From NCBI GenBank assembly GCA_017609945.1, contig JAFCCZ010000005.1, positions 1-23,602 of the forward strand: a stretch of 23,602 bases of DNA, in the 5' to 3' direction. The translations under genes and the position numbers were made by a program. Below are positions 6,811 through 14,947 of the stretch, one piece after another. Source of the stretch: Candidatus Iainarchaeum sp. (lineage in GTDB: Archaea; Iainarchaeota; Iainarchaeia; Iainarchaeales; GCA-2688035). The notes below the pieces were generated by a model. That model was not told the origin of the DNA. It was given only the letters and a program-made list of their open reading frames with translations, and ran no database searches. Position 1 is the stretch's first letter. Each line of letters starts with the position of its first letter.

Positions 6811-9435
6811 TCACTTTTTCTTTTTGAACAGTCTGAATTCTTCCTCAATGTCAACGCTTTTCCCCTGAACAGTTTTCATTGGGAAAACGCCGTCCTCTCC
6901 GTATTTGTACTGCACAACATTCTTGTCGGCTGTTCTCACCGTGCCGTCATGGTTAACCATCAAATCCTTCAGGCTGTTTGCAAGTCGCCTGTAAAGGTAA
7001 CCTGAAACCTTTGTTGAAACACCGGTGTCAACCTCTCCCTGTCTTCCACCCATGCTGTGGTAAAAGTATTCTTTTGCGTTCATTCCCTCAAGGAAGTTCT
7101 TTGAAATAAAGCCCCCTGCGTCAACCCCAAAGTCGCTTCGCTTGTTCAGTGAGATAAGCCTGTCGCTAAAGCCCCTTCTTGGCCGGCCTTCCCTTACAGA
7201 TGCCTGCCCCCAGAATCCAGCAATGTTCATAAGGTTTATGCTGCTTCCCCTGCTTCCTGACAGAATCATAACCATTGTGTTGAGTTCAGGGTTTTTGCTT
7301 AGCACTGGCCCAAGCTTTTCCTTCATTATCTCCCTCTCAAGCTTTTCCTTGCTTTTTGCAGCAAGCCTCATCATTTCAATCTCAAAGCTTTCCTCAAGGT
7401 TTCTTCCCGGGATGTGCTTTAGGGTACCCCTGCTAAACTTTTCAACAAGCTTTTTGCCCTCTTCCATTACCTCTTCCACAATTTTCTTCTTCTTTTCTTT
7501 GATTTTGTCGCTTACTTCATACTCATCCAATCCAACGGTCATTCCCCTCTTTGTAAGAATGTCGGTAATAAGTCTCATGGTGTCAAAGTAAAACTTTTCA
7601 ATTACCTCGCTTGGGTATTCTCTTGCAAGCGCATCAATAATCTTCCCGCTCCCCTCTCCAAGGCTTGCCGCGTCAATCACTCCACACTTCAATTTCCCCC
7701 TCTCAATCTTCAAGTAAGCGTCATGCTCGCATTTTTCCTTAACGCAGTTTTTGCACAGCCCAGTTTTCTTGAGAACGCGGCAGGTTTTGGTCTGATACTC
7801 TAAATCAAGGTCTTTGGGAAGGGTCTGTGAAAAGATAATTTTTCCTGAATAGTTCTTTCCCCTGTCAGGCTTTGGGATGTTTGTAATGCCGATCTCGTAA
7901 AAGTACTGCATTGCCTCTTCCGGGGTGAACTCGGTTGATTTCATGGTTAGCACATAAAGCCCGCTTACTCCGTCCTCGTCAAGAATTATTACCGGCCCCC
8001 CGTATCTTGGGCTAATAACCTGGTCCCTTACATACATCAGTTCCTTTGCCTCTGTCTTGCCCTCTTCGGTTTGCGGAACGTGAATGTTCATTTCGTCTCC
8101 GTCAAAGTCTGCGTTGTATGGCTTGCAGACAATTGGGTTTATTCTAAGAGTCTTGCCAGGCATTACCCTTACCTTGTGAGCAAGCATGCTTAGCCTGTGA
8201 AGCGAGGGCTGCCTGTTGAACAAAACTATGTCCCCGTTCCTGAGCCTTCTTTCCACCTTGTAGCCAATGTCAAGCTCTTCAAGAACCTCTTTCTTGTTGG
8301 TTTCGTCAATTTTCTTCCTGGTTTCGTCAGGCCTTATTAGGTAAACGGCCTTGTCCTTGTCCTTCACAAGCTTTTCAATTTTCTTCTTGTTCCAGGATGT
8401 AACGATTTCCGGAACAGTTAGCTCCTTTGCAATTGTTTCAGGAACCCCAATCTCACTTATTTCAAGGAACGGGTCCGGGGTTACTGTGGACCTGGCGGCA
8501 AAGTTAACCCTTTTTCCGGTCAGATTGTGCCTGAACCTTCCCTTCTTTCCCTTAAGCCTTTGCACAAGTGTTCTCAAAGCCCTGCCGCTTCTGTGCTTTG
8601 CGGGCGGAACGCCTGCTGTGTTGTTGTCAAAGTAGGTTGTAATGTGATACTGCAGCAAATCCCAAAGGTCCTCAATAATCAGCTGTGGCGCGCCTGCGTC
8701 TATATTGTCCTTCAACCGAATGTTAATCCTTATGATGTCAACAAGCTTGTGGGTCAGGTCATCCTCGCTCTTTATTCCGGACTCAAGGGTAATGCTTGGC
8801 CTTAGTGTTATTGGCGGAACAGGCACAACGGTTAGGATAAACCATTCCGGTTTGATTCTTTCAGGATTATAACCAAACAACATAAGGTCTTGTTCCGGAA
8901 TCTTTTCAATCCATTCCCTTATTTGGGTTGGGTAAATCCTTTCCTTTTCCATGAAGAAGTTTGTCGGCTTGTCAAGAAGCAACTTTCCCTTTATAGCCTT
9001 GCAGTGCGGGCACTTTGTTATCTTCTTTGCCTTTGCAACAATTTTCTTTGCAATGATCTCAGTGTGTTTCGGCTGGGCCTCAACGTCTCTCCTGAGCTTT
9101 TCAAGATCTTCCTCCGGCAAAACAATTCGCCCACATTCTTCGCAGGTTGCGTGCATTAGCATTTCAATGCGCCTTGAAAACTCGCTGTGAACCACCGGTC
9201 TCACAAGCTCCAGGCTTCCAAAGTGGCCAGGGCACTGCTTCATTTTCTGGCCACAGGTTTTGCACCTTAACCCGGGGTTTATGACGCCAAGGTGCGGGTC
9301 CATTAGGCCGCCTTCCATTGGGTAGCCATCCTTGTCATAGGTGTCAGGTGTCTTGATTTCCAGTGCTGACATTTTTCTAATCATGGCCGGGCTAATTATC
9401 TGGAATTCAACCGAGTGAATCTTTTTCATCAACAT
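6811..9435 (-). CDS. rpoA1: DNA-directed RNA polymerase subunit A'
   Basis: The catalytic N-terminal part of the largest RNAP subunit, 874 residues. The clamp zinc site C58-x2-C61-x6-C68-x2-H71 is intact (CKTCGQKMKQCPGHFG). A second CxxC pair of zinc ligands sits at CEECG (about 98-101) and CPHC (about 141). The catalytic motif NADFDGDEMN spans residues 441-450, with Asp443, Asp445 and Asp447 holding the Mg ion. The protein ends after the bridge-helix region, where archaeal A' normally stops. The start ATG at 9435 has GGTGA 4 nt upstream. No intein or frameshift was seen. Confidence 0.98.
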   Translation of the reverse strand: MLMKKIHSVEFQIISPAMIRKMSALEIKTPDTYDKDGYPMEGGLMDPHLGVINPGLRCKTCGQKMKQCPGHFGSLELVRPVVHSEFSRRIEMLMHATCEECGRIVLPEEDLEKLRRDVEAQPKHTEIIAKKIVAKAKKITKCPHCKAIKGKLLLDKPTNFFMEKERIYPTQIREWIEKIPEQDLMLFGYNPERIKPEWFILTVVPVPPITLRPSITLESGIKSEDDLTHKLVDIIRINIRLKDNIDAGAPQLIIEDLWDLLQYHITTYFDNNTAGVPPAKHRSGRALRTLVQRLKGKKGRFRHNLTGKRVNFAARSTVTPDPFLEISEIGVPETIAKELTVPEIVTSWNKKKIEKLVKDKDKAVYLIRPDETRKKIDETNKKEVLEELDIGYKVERRLRNGDIVLFNRQPSLHRLSMLAHKVRVMPGKTLRINPIVCKPYNADFDGDEMNIHVPQTEEGKTEAKELMYVRDQVISPRYGGPVIILDEDGVSGLYVLTMKSTEFTPEEAMQYFYEIGITNIPKPDRGKNYSGKIIFSQTLPKDLDLEYQTKTCRVLKKTGLCKNCVKEKCEHDAYLKIERGKLKCGVIDAASLGEGSGKIIDALAREYPSEVIEKFYFDTMRLITDILTKRGMTVGLDEYEVSDKIKEKKKKIVEEVMEEGKKLVEKFSRGTLKHIPGRNLEESFEIEMMRLAAKSKEKLEREIMKEKLGPVLSKNPELNTMVMILSGSRGSSINLMNIAGFWGQASVREGRPRRGFSDRLISLNKRSDFGVDAGGFISKNFLEGMNAKEYFYHSMGGRQGEVDTGVSTKVSGYLYRRLANSLKDLMVNHDGTVRTADKNVVQYKYGEDGVFPMKTVQGKSVDIEEEFRLFKKKK

Positions 9436-9443
9436 TGTTTCAC

Positions 9444-11267
9444 CTATGCTTTGTCAGTAATCCTAAGTTTTGGGAACACGCCCAGTGCCTTTAGCTCGTC
9501 AAGCAGTAATTTGAACCCGTAGCTCATTTCAACCGGGTAAACTTTGCTGCTTCCGCAGAGCCCGCAGTATTTCCTGTTCCTAATCTGGTCGTTTATTGCA
9601 ATAATTCCGCACTTCTCACACACTAATTCAATAACCTTATCCGAGTTCTCTATGAACTTCTCGTGCAGCAGCATTGCCGCACCGTGCCCTACAAGTGTTT
9701 CACCCTCCATTTCTCCAAACCTTAGGCCGCCCTCTTTTTCTTTTCCCTCGGTTGGCTGCCTTGTTAAGATCTGCACAGGGCCCCTTGCTCTGGCCTGCAG
9801 CTTGTGTGAAACCATGTGAAAAAGCCTTCTGTATGCTATGACGCCTGTAAAAATCTGGCCCTCTATCTTTTCACCGGTTATTCCGTCATAAAAAACCTCT
9901 TTTCCGTTCGGGTTAAAGCCGTGTGCTTTAAGAATTTCCTCAAGTTCTGCTTGTGGCGTGGAGTTGAATGGCGTTCCGTCAATAATTTCTCCGTCCAGGC
10001 AGCCTGCCTTGCCTGCAAGCATTTCAAGCAAGTGCCCCACAGTCATTCTGCTTGGGATACTGTGCGGATTTATGATCAGATCAGGCCGGATCCCCTCTGC
10101 TGTAAACGGCATGTCCACTTCAGCTGCAATGTTTCCAATAACCCCTTTCTGTCCGTGCCTTGAGCTAAACTTGTCCCCGACCTCCGGAGACATTGTGGTC
10201 CTAATTTTAATCTTTGCAAGCTTGTTTCCGTCCATGCTCTCTGTAATAACAATTCTGTCAACAAAACCGGGTTTTCCCTTTCTGGTGGTAACACTGCTTT
10301 CCCTTCTCTTTTCCTTCACCACGCCAAACTCTGAGATTTCCTCAAGGAACCTCGGGGGGGATGTTCTTCCAATAACAATGTCCTTTTCGTTTACAAACTG
10401 CTCAATTTGCACAAGCCCGTCGTCCCCAATGTTCTTGTAGTGGTCTTCCCCCAGATAGCCCACTGTTTCCTCTGTTGGCAATTCAAACCTGTCCGTTTGC
10501 CCGCCCGGGTACCTTTGCTCTGTGGCCTCATACGTTCTAAAGTAAGCGCTTCTTGCCAGGCCCCTTTCAATTGCGCCCCTGTTCAACGTCAGGGCGTCAA
10601 GCGTGTTAAAACCGTAAAACGGCATTATTGCAACAACAAAGTTCTGCACTTGTGGCCTTTTGTCCATCTCCAACAAGTCCATTACCCTAGTTTTTACAAG
10701 GTTCTTTTGCGGATAGTAAAGTAAGTACCCTTCCGTGTCAGTTCTTAGGTTAAAGTTTGTGCCGCAAATTCCCACTGCCTGCTTGAACATTTTTGCCCCG
10801 TGCAATGCCTTTCCAGCCATGTTGTGTTCAAGGTACGGAATCATTGAGGAGATAATGCTGAATATTCCCACCGGGTTTATTTCAAGGTGGGTGTGTTCCC
10901 TCGCAAGGTCTTTCTCGTCCAATGCGATTAGCGCGTTTTCCTCTTCTTCGGTATCAAGGTATTCAATTATTCCCTCTTTAACGAGATCGCCCCAGCCAAG
11001 TTTTCCGGCCTTAATCTTATTGTAGTACTCTTCAGTAAATCTGGATTTTCCGTTCTCAACAACAATCACTGGGCGCTGCACTCTCCCGGAATCTGTGTTG
11101 ATGTACAATTCGTTTGTGTCCTCGTGAAACGCAATGTTCACGTGCTTGTCAATTTTTCCAGTGCGCCTTGACTTAATCAGCTCTTGTGTCAGCTTTTCTG
11201 GCTGGTTGTGAAACCCAATGAGCCTTCCGTTGATGTAAACCTTTGTTACTTTGCTTGTTGAACGCAT
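9444..11267 (-). CDS. rpoB1: DNA-directed RNA polymerase subunit B'
   Basis: The C-terminal half of the second-largest RNAP subunit, 607 residues. GDKFSSRHGQKGVIG (about residues 359-373) contains the conserved active-site lysines, and the DLIINPHSIPSRMT motif follows. A C-terminal zinc ribbon with CEKCG and CGLCG lies at about residues 550-575. The split of RpoB into B'' and B' is found in many euryarchaea and some other archaea, but not in Thermococci or most Crenarchaeota, where B is one chain. The ATG at 11267 has GGTGA 4 nt upstream. It is separated from B'' by 8 nt. Confidence 0.98.
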   Translation of the reverse strand: MRSTSKVTKVYINGRLIGFHNQPEKLTQELIKSRRTGKIDKHVNIAFHEDTNELYINTDSGRVQRPVIVVENGKSRFTEEYYNKIKAGKLGWGDLVKEGIIEYLDTEEEENALIALDEKDLAREHTHLEINPVGIFSIISSMIPYLEHNMAGKALHGAKMFKQAVGICGTNFNLRTDTEGYLLYYPQKNLVKTRVMDLLEMDKRPQVQNFVVAIMPFYGFNTLDALTLNRGAIERGLARSAYFRTYEATEQRYPGGQTDRFELPTEETVGYLGEDHYKNIGDDGLVQIEQFVNEKDIVIGRTSPPRFLEEISEFGVVKEKRRESSVTTRKGKPGFVDRIVITESMDGNKLAKIKIRTTMSPEVGDKFSSRHGQKGVIGNIAAEVDMPFTAEGIRPDLIINPHSIPSRMTVGHLLEMLAGKAGCLDGEIIDGTPFNSTPQAELEEILKAHGFNPNGKEVFYDGITGEKIEGQIFTGVIAYRRLFHMVSHKLQARARGPVQILTRQPTEGKEKEGGLRFGEMEGETLVGHGAAMLLHEKFIENSDKVIELVCEKCGIIAINDQIRNRKYCGLCGSSKVYPVEMSYGFKLLLDELKALGVFPKLRITDKA

Positions 11268-11275
11268 GTTTTCAC

Positions 11276-12742
11276 CTACAATTTCTTCATTCTGACCCCT
11301 TTCTTGAACAAAAGCTCTTCAATTGGCTTTTCGTCGACCTCAGTTGTCACTTCCGCAGTCAGCGCAAGGTTTTTCACCAAACCACACTGCGGGCCGTCAG
11401 GAGTCTCAATCGGGCCAATCCTACCCCAATGCGTTCCATGAACATCCCTTGCCTCGTAAAGCTCCCTATTTTTGTTAAGCGGGCTTTTGACCTTTCTCAA
11501 ATCGCTTAGGGGGCTAAGGTAATTAACCCTGTCCATAAACTTGCTTACCCCTGTTGCGCGGCCAATCCAGTTGCCTGTGCTCATTGCAAACCTTATTCTT
11601 TCGCTTACCGCGCCAGGCCTTACAATAGTGCTAATGTTCAGTTTCCTTCTTCTTGTAATGGTTCTGTCAATCTGGAAACGCAAATCCTTTATGAAGTACT
11701 TGAAGCTGTACCTAAACAGGTGTTCCATCAGCTTCCCGCTCAGCTCAAGCCTTTTGTTGCTGTAATTGTCCTTGTCGTCCTCGCCCCTTAATCCGTAGGC
11801 TCTCTCAATGGCCTTTGTTGCCATCATGACAAGGTAGTATGCCTTTGCAAGCCTGTCCTCTTTTGTTTGCCCGATGTGTGGCAGAAGGAAGGCGTCAATA
11901 ACCTCTTGCGCCCTCTTAAGCCTGTAATCAATTATCTGGCCTGGCGCAACATACTTCCCAATCTTGTCCAGCGCATCTTCCTCGGTCTTAACTTCCGTGT
12001 TCTCCCAGTTTATCAGAATATCGTTCTCAACCTCTTTCTCGTCTGGGAAAGCGTCCTTTATTTCCTTCATGCTTTTGAGTCCAAGTGCCTTGAGCAGCAC
12101 AAAGAGCATCAGCTTTCTTGGCGAAGCAGGGAATGTGACGTTCAGCAGGCCTTCTGGCCGCCTTGAAACCCTTACCCTTCCCTTGAAGGCCCCCCTGGTT
12201 GAAATAACCTCTGCGGCAACTCCCTTGCTTTCCTCCGCAATGAGAACCCTATCAGAAGCAAGCACTTCCTGCGTCATCAAAGCCTTTTCAGACCCGTTAA
12301 TTATGAAGTAGCCACCCGGGTCCTTGTCATCTTCACCCATCTCAATTAGTTCTTCAGGTGTTTTGTCCTTTAGCCAGCACAAATCACTCTTAAGCATTAT
12401 TGGGAGCTCTCCAATGCACGCTCTCCTAACGTCCTGCTCAACCTCTCTCCTGAGAAGCCTCATCGTAATCCATATCTCTCCGTTGTAACCCCTGTTCCTA
12501 ATCCTTGCCTCTATTGGGAAAAAGCTGTCTCTCGGAGAGCCATCGGCTTCCCTGATGCTTGGCCTTTTTATCTCAATTTCGTCCAATTCAATCTTGACTT
12601 CCTCAATCTTTGGAACAATTTCCTTGTTCTCATCAACTATTTCGTCAAGCTTCTTGTCAACAAACTGGTTGAATGAGTCAATCTCCATCTGGGCAAAGTT
12701 CTTGCCCTTAAAATAGTTTTCAAGCAAAGTCCATCTGTCCAA
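11276..12742 (-). CDS. rpoB2: DNA-directed RNA polymerase subunit B''
   Basis: The N-terminal half of the second-largest RNAP subunit, about 488 residues (protrusion, lobe and fork). Conserved parts include SFNQFVDKKLDEIVDEN near the start, GYFIINGSEKALMTQE, and the C-terminal fork segment with HGTHWGRIGPIETPDGPQCGLVKNLAL. The protein stops shortly after the fork, where B'' normally ends. There is no ATG near the N-terminus. A TTG at 12742 has a GGTG box 6 nt upstream, the same spacing as its neighbours, and gives MDRWTLLENYFKG, which fits the family. A TTG at 12766 or a GTG at 12751 would be longer alternatives, the first overlapping rpoH. Confidence 0.95.
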   Translation of the reverse strand: MDRWTLLENYFKGKNFAQMEIDSFNQFVDKKLDEIVDENKEIVPKIEEVKIELDEIEIKRPSIREADGSPRDSFFPIEARIRNRGYNGEIWITMRLLRREVEQDVRRACIGELPIMLKSDLCWLKDKTPEELIEMGEDDKDPGGYFIINGSEKALMTQEVLASDRVLIAEESKGVAAEVISTRGAFKGRVRVSRRPEGLLNVTFPASPRKLMLFVLLKALGLKSMKEIKDAFPDEKEVENDILINWENTEVKTEEDALDKIGKYVAPGQIIDYRLKRAQEVIDAFLLPHIGQTKEDRLAKAYYLVMMATKAIERAYGLRGEDDKDNYSNKRLELSGKLMEHLFRYSFKYFIKDLRFQIDRTITRRRKLNISTIVRPGAVSERIRFAMSTGNWIGRATGVSKFMDRVNYLSPLSDLRKVKSPLNKNRELYEARDVHGTHWGRIGPIETPDGPQCGLVKNLALTAEVTTEVDEKPIEELLFKKGVRMKKL

Positions 12743-12758
12743 AACCAACACCAACCCC

Positions 12759-12989
12759 TTACACAACCCTTCTGTAGTAAATGCTTTGCCCTGCGGTTGG
12801 CGAATTCCTCACAATCTTTACAATGTCGCCCTTTAACGGCTTGAATTCCTTTATTGCGGGGTCATTTTTCTGGATCCTTGGCAGTTGCTCCGCACTGATC
12901 CCCCTCTCTTCCAGCAGTTTTTCAGCCTGCTCTTTTGGCAGTAAATAGTGCTTTGGAACAAGGAAATGGTCAGTAATACTGGTTGCCAA
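12759..12989 (-). CDS. rpoH: DNA-directed RNA polymerase subunit H
   Basis: A 76-residue RNAP subunit, the archaeal counterpart of the RPB5 C-terminal domain, which sits at the downstream jaw. The family pattern is clear: DHFLVPKHYLL at the start, then LPRIQKNDPAIKEF, GDIVKIVRNSPTAG and the ending YYRRVV. The start codon is TTG at 12989: GGTGA lies 6 nt upstream (12996-13000), and an in-frame TGA lies just beyond, so no longer start exists. It is the first gene of the RNAP operon, behind a structured leader. The weak start codon and the hairpin over the binding site suggest that translation is tuned down. Confidence 0.95.
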   Translation of the reverse strand: MATSITDHFLVPKHYLLPKEQAEKLLEERGISAEQLPRIQKNDPAIKEFKPLKGDIVKIVRNSPTAGQSIYYRRVV

Positions 12990-12998
12990 ACAAATTCA

Positions 12999-13019
12999 CC
13001 ACTTTAAATGGAAAAGTGG
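12999..13019 (-). promoter_or_regulatory. Hairpin overlapping the rpoH ribosome binding site
   Basis: On the minus strand CCACTTT (13019-13013) and AAAGTGG (13005-12999) form a perfect 7-bp stem with a 7-nt loop. The downstream arm takes up the first two bases of the GGTGA box (13000-12996). The upstream arm shares its CCAC (13019-13016) with the closing stem of the larger leader. The two structures therefore compete, as in an expression platform. This is read directly from the sequence; any regulatory effect is inference. Confidence 0.55.
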
Positions 13020-13120
13020 CGATTTTCAGACAGGCTGGTAAAAGGGAATAAATCTCTCAACCAAATGTTTCATTCCAAGGCATCAATTTAACGTTCATCC
13101 GAGCTCTGAAAAATCGCCAC
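13016..13120 (-). promoter_or_regulatory. Structured 5' leader of the RNA polymerase operon
   Basis: The 105-nt minus-strand segment is closed by a long stem. Its arms are 13120-13105 and 13030-13016, fifteen pairs with one extra U in the longer arm. Inside lies a second stem of eight pairs, one of them G-U: GGAATGAA (13076-13069) with TTTATTCC (13052-13045), closing a 16-nt loop. The TATA box at 13144-13155 predicts a transcript start at about 13121-13124, exactly at the base of the stem. The leader ends next to the rpoH ribosome binding site. I do not recognise a known RNA family. It could be a cis-acting leader or a small RNA processed from the operon transcript. Confidence 0.6.
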
Positions 13121-13143
13121 AGTTATCTCTATCCAAGAGATTG

Positions 13144-13155
13144 TATTTAATATAA
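13144..13155 (-). promoter_or_regulatory. TATA box of the RNA polymerase operon
   Basis: Minus-strand reading TTATATTAAATA, 20 bp past the stop of the HD-domain gene. Its centre is about 28 bp upstream of 13120, where the leader stem begins. This is the only strong promoter-like element in the 186-bp gap, so the RNAP operon is probably transcribed from here rather than by read-through alone. Confidence 0.55.
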
Positions 13156-13175
13156 GTTAAATCATAGAAACGTTT

Positions 13176-13757
13176 TTAATGCTTTCTCGCACTTTTACCG
13201 CTTTTAGGGGGCTTTTTCACCAATTCCTCAAAAATTGCCCTTACCTCCGGAATTTCGATCCGTGCGTCGGCAAAATCGTAAAATTCCTGAAGCGAAACTT
13301 CAAAATTTCCCATTTCCTCATACTCTCTGGCCTGAAAGATGGCCTCAAGCCGGTCAAGCTCGTAAACAAGCTTTGCCTCCTTGGTTTTCTTTTCCTCAAA
13401 CTCAAGCCAAAGCCCTTTCAGCTCCTTGGCCTCTTCCTCCCCCAACATTCCGCAGAGCGCTCCCAGGGCCTTCTCCTCCCTGGCTCGCTTTTCTGAATTC
13501 GGAATCTTCTGCAGCGCCTCCTTAATCCTTAAGACAGTGTCCCCGCAGACTGACTCAGGCAAATCGTGAACCACGGCAAGCTTCAAGGCTTTGCACTCGT
13601 CCAAGCCAAGCCTCTTGGCCACAAAAAGTGCCATTACCGCAAGCCTGAGCGAGTGGTCTGCAACGCTCTCAGAATCTTTTACGCCCCTCTCAACCCAGCC
13701 CTGCCTCTTTTCCTGCTTTAGCTTTCCCACAGTTTCAAAAAATTCAACCAGGCCCAT
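13176..13757 (-). CDS. HD-domain phosphohydrolase (YfbR/HDDC2-like, probable 5'-deoxynucleotidase)
   Basis: A 193-residue cytosolic protein with the metal-binding HD pattern: His35 (VADHSLRLA), His64-Asp65 (VVHDLPE) and Asp135 (YELDRLEAI). The ESVADHS and HDLPE wording fits the YfbR/HDDC2 group, which removes phosphate from deoxynucleoside monophosphates; the exact substrate cannot be read from sequence. Length is usual for the group. Upstream TTG and GTG codons exist at 13769 and 13766, but GGTG lies 6 nt before the ATG at 13757, so that start is taken. It diverges from the MscS gene over a shared AT-rich promoter. The C-terminus is Lys-rich. The RNAP operon promoter lies directly downstream. 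Confidence 0.8.
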   Translation of the reverse strand: MGLVEFFETVGKLKQEKRQGWVERGVKDSESVADHSLRLAVMALFVAKRLGLDECKALKLAVVHDLPESVCGDTVLRIKEALQKIPNSEKRAREEKALGALCGMLGEEEAKELKGLWLEFEEKKTKEAKLVYELDRLEAIFQAREYEEMGNFEVSLQEFYDFADARIEIPEVRAIFEELVKKPPKSGKSARKH

Positions 13758-13788
13758 TTTTAGCACCAATTCCCCTGCACCAATTCCT

Positions 13789-13799
13789 TTTAATATATT
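13789..13799. promoter_or_regulatory. Shared AT-rich promoter between HD gene and mscS
   Basis: The nearly symmetric TTAATATATTA lies in the 64-bp gap between divergent genes. Its centre is about 28 bp from the mscS ATG at 13822, giving a leaderless mRNA. It is about 37 bp from the HD-gene ATG, leaving a short leader that contains a GGTG box. One element could serve both directions. Confidence 0.45.
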
Positions 13800-13821
13800 A
13801 TTACATTAAAGAAATGAATAT

Positions 13822-14892
13822 ATGGCTGACCCTTTGACAGGAATTCTTTCCCAAAGCTATTTTGGAAACACGCTGTTGCAGTATGGACAGTTTCTTGCAA
13901 CAATTATCATCTCGATAATTGCAGGGAAGGTAATCAGCTTTGTGATAAAGAACCATCTGAGAAAAATTACCGAGAAAACCAAAACAGACCTCGACGACCT
14001 CGTGCTTGACATGGTCGAAAAGCCGGTTTGGGCTGTTGCAGTTCTAGCCGGCTTCATGATTGGGTTCCAGTTCCTGAGAGTTTCGCAGGGAATCGCCACA
14101 ATCTACTATAACATATTTAACATTTTCACCGTGCTTTTAGTTACCTGGGTATTGGTAAGCTTTGTTGACAAGTTCATGCAGCGCGTTCTTGCACCCATTG
14201 TCAGCAAGACAGACACAAAGCTTGACGACCAGATTATTCCAATCCTTTCAAAAATTATAAAGGTAGCTATAGTGGTTCTAGCACTAATAATTGTGGTAAG
14301 CAACTTTGGTTACGATGTTACGGCTTTGGTGGCAGGCCTTGGAATCGGAGGTCTGGCGTTTGCGTTTGCCGCCCAGAAAACAATCGCAGACATCTTCGGC
14401 GGGTTCTCAATCTTCGTTTCAAAGCCCTTTGTTGTGGGCGACTCAATTGAAATGGACGGCATTGTGGGCGAGGTTGTTGAGGTTGGCTTGAGGCACACGC
14501 GCATCAGAAACCTTGACAAGAGGATTGTGATAGTTCCCAACAGTAAAATCTCAAGCAGCGTTGTCACAAACATTACAAGCGCCCCTAAGAGAAAGTGCGT
14601 CTGGCACATCGGATTAACCTACAATACAACAGTTGCAAAGGTTGAGCGGGCAAAGAAAATAATTGTTGACGCAATAAACGCCCACCCCGAATGCGAAAAC
14701 GACCCGATTGTGGAGTTTGAAGAGTTTGCGGACTCAACCCTCACAATTTTAGTAATCTTTTACACAAAGGAAAACGACTTCGGGCAGTTTGTCAGGGTAA
14801 GGGACTCAATTGGAATGAGAATAAAGCGCGAATTTGAAAAGGCAAAGATAGAGTTTGCCTTCCCGACCCAAACAATTTACGTGAAAAAATAG
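13822..14892 (+). CDS. mscS: MscS-family small-conductance mechanosensitive channel
   Basis: A membrane channel of 356 residues that opens under membrane tension and releases solutes on osmotic downshift. Hydrophobic segments occur at about residues 20-43, 70-90, 93-115, 145-165 and 167-190. The last is the pore helix with Gly/Ala packing, GLGIGGLAFAFAAQKTIADIFGG. The beta domain follows (KPFVVGDSIEMDG, then VPNSKISSSVVTN), and a C-terminal alpha/beta domain ends the protein. The two extra N-terminal helices make it larger than E. coli MscS (286 residues), as in many archaeal members. The ATG is about 28 bp from a TATA box, with no Shine-Dalgarno. It stands alone ahead of the prenyl synthase gene. 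Confidence 0.93.
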   Translation: MADPLTGILSQSYFGNTLLQYGQFLATIIISIIAGKVISFVIKNHLRKITEKTKTDLDDLVLDMVEKPVWAVAVLAGFMIGFQFLRVSQGIATIYYNIFNIFTVLLVTWVLVSFVDKFMQRVLAPIVSKTDTKLDDQIIPILSKIIKVAIVVLALIIVVSNFGYDVTALVAGLGIGGLAFAFAAQKTIADIFGGFSIFVSKPFVVGDSIEMDGIVGEVVEVGLRHTRIRNLDKRIVIVPNSKISSSVVTNITSAPKRKCVWHIGLTYNTTVAKVERAKKIIVDAINAHPECENDPIVEFEEFADSTLTILVIFYTKENDFGQFVRVRDSIGMRIKREFEKAKIEFAFPTQTIYVKK

Positions 14893-14915
14893 CTTTCCCC
14901 AATCCCCCAATTACC

Positions 14916-14927
14916 CTTTTAATAATT
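14916..14927 (+). promoter_or_regulatory. TATA box of the prenyl diphosphate synthase gene
   Basis: CTTTTAATAATT in the gap behind mscS, centred about 27 bp upstream of the ATG at 14948. This spacing favours the ATG at 14948 as start over a TTG at 14930, which would fall inside the predicted untranscribed region. Confidence 0.45.
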
Positions 14928-14947
14928 TTTTGGAGAAGGATTTCTTT

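Noticed and set aside
11276..12766. A frameshift or pseudogene at rpoB, because RpoB is in two pieces
   Set aside because: The break falls at the known B''/B' boundary. Both pieces have a start or binding site, and each keeps its conserved motifs, so this is the natural split.
13016..13120. 5S rRNA, RNase P RNA, or a C/D box guide RNA in the RNAP leader
   Set aside because: There is no 5S or RNase P core sequence and the length is too short for RNase P. C/D-like words (GATGA, CTGA) occur, but the 15-bp closing stem and box spacing do not fit a guide RNA.
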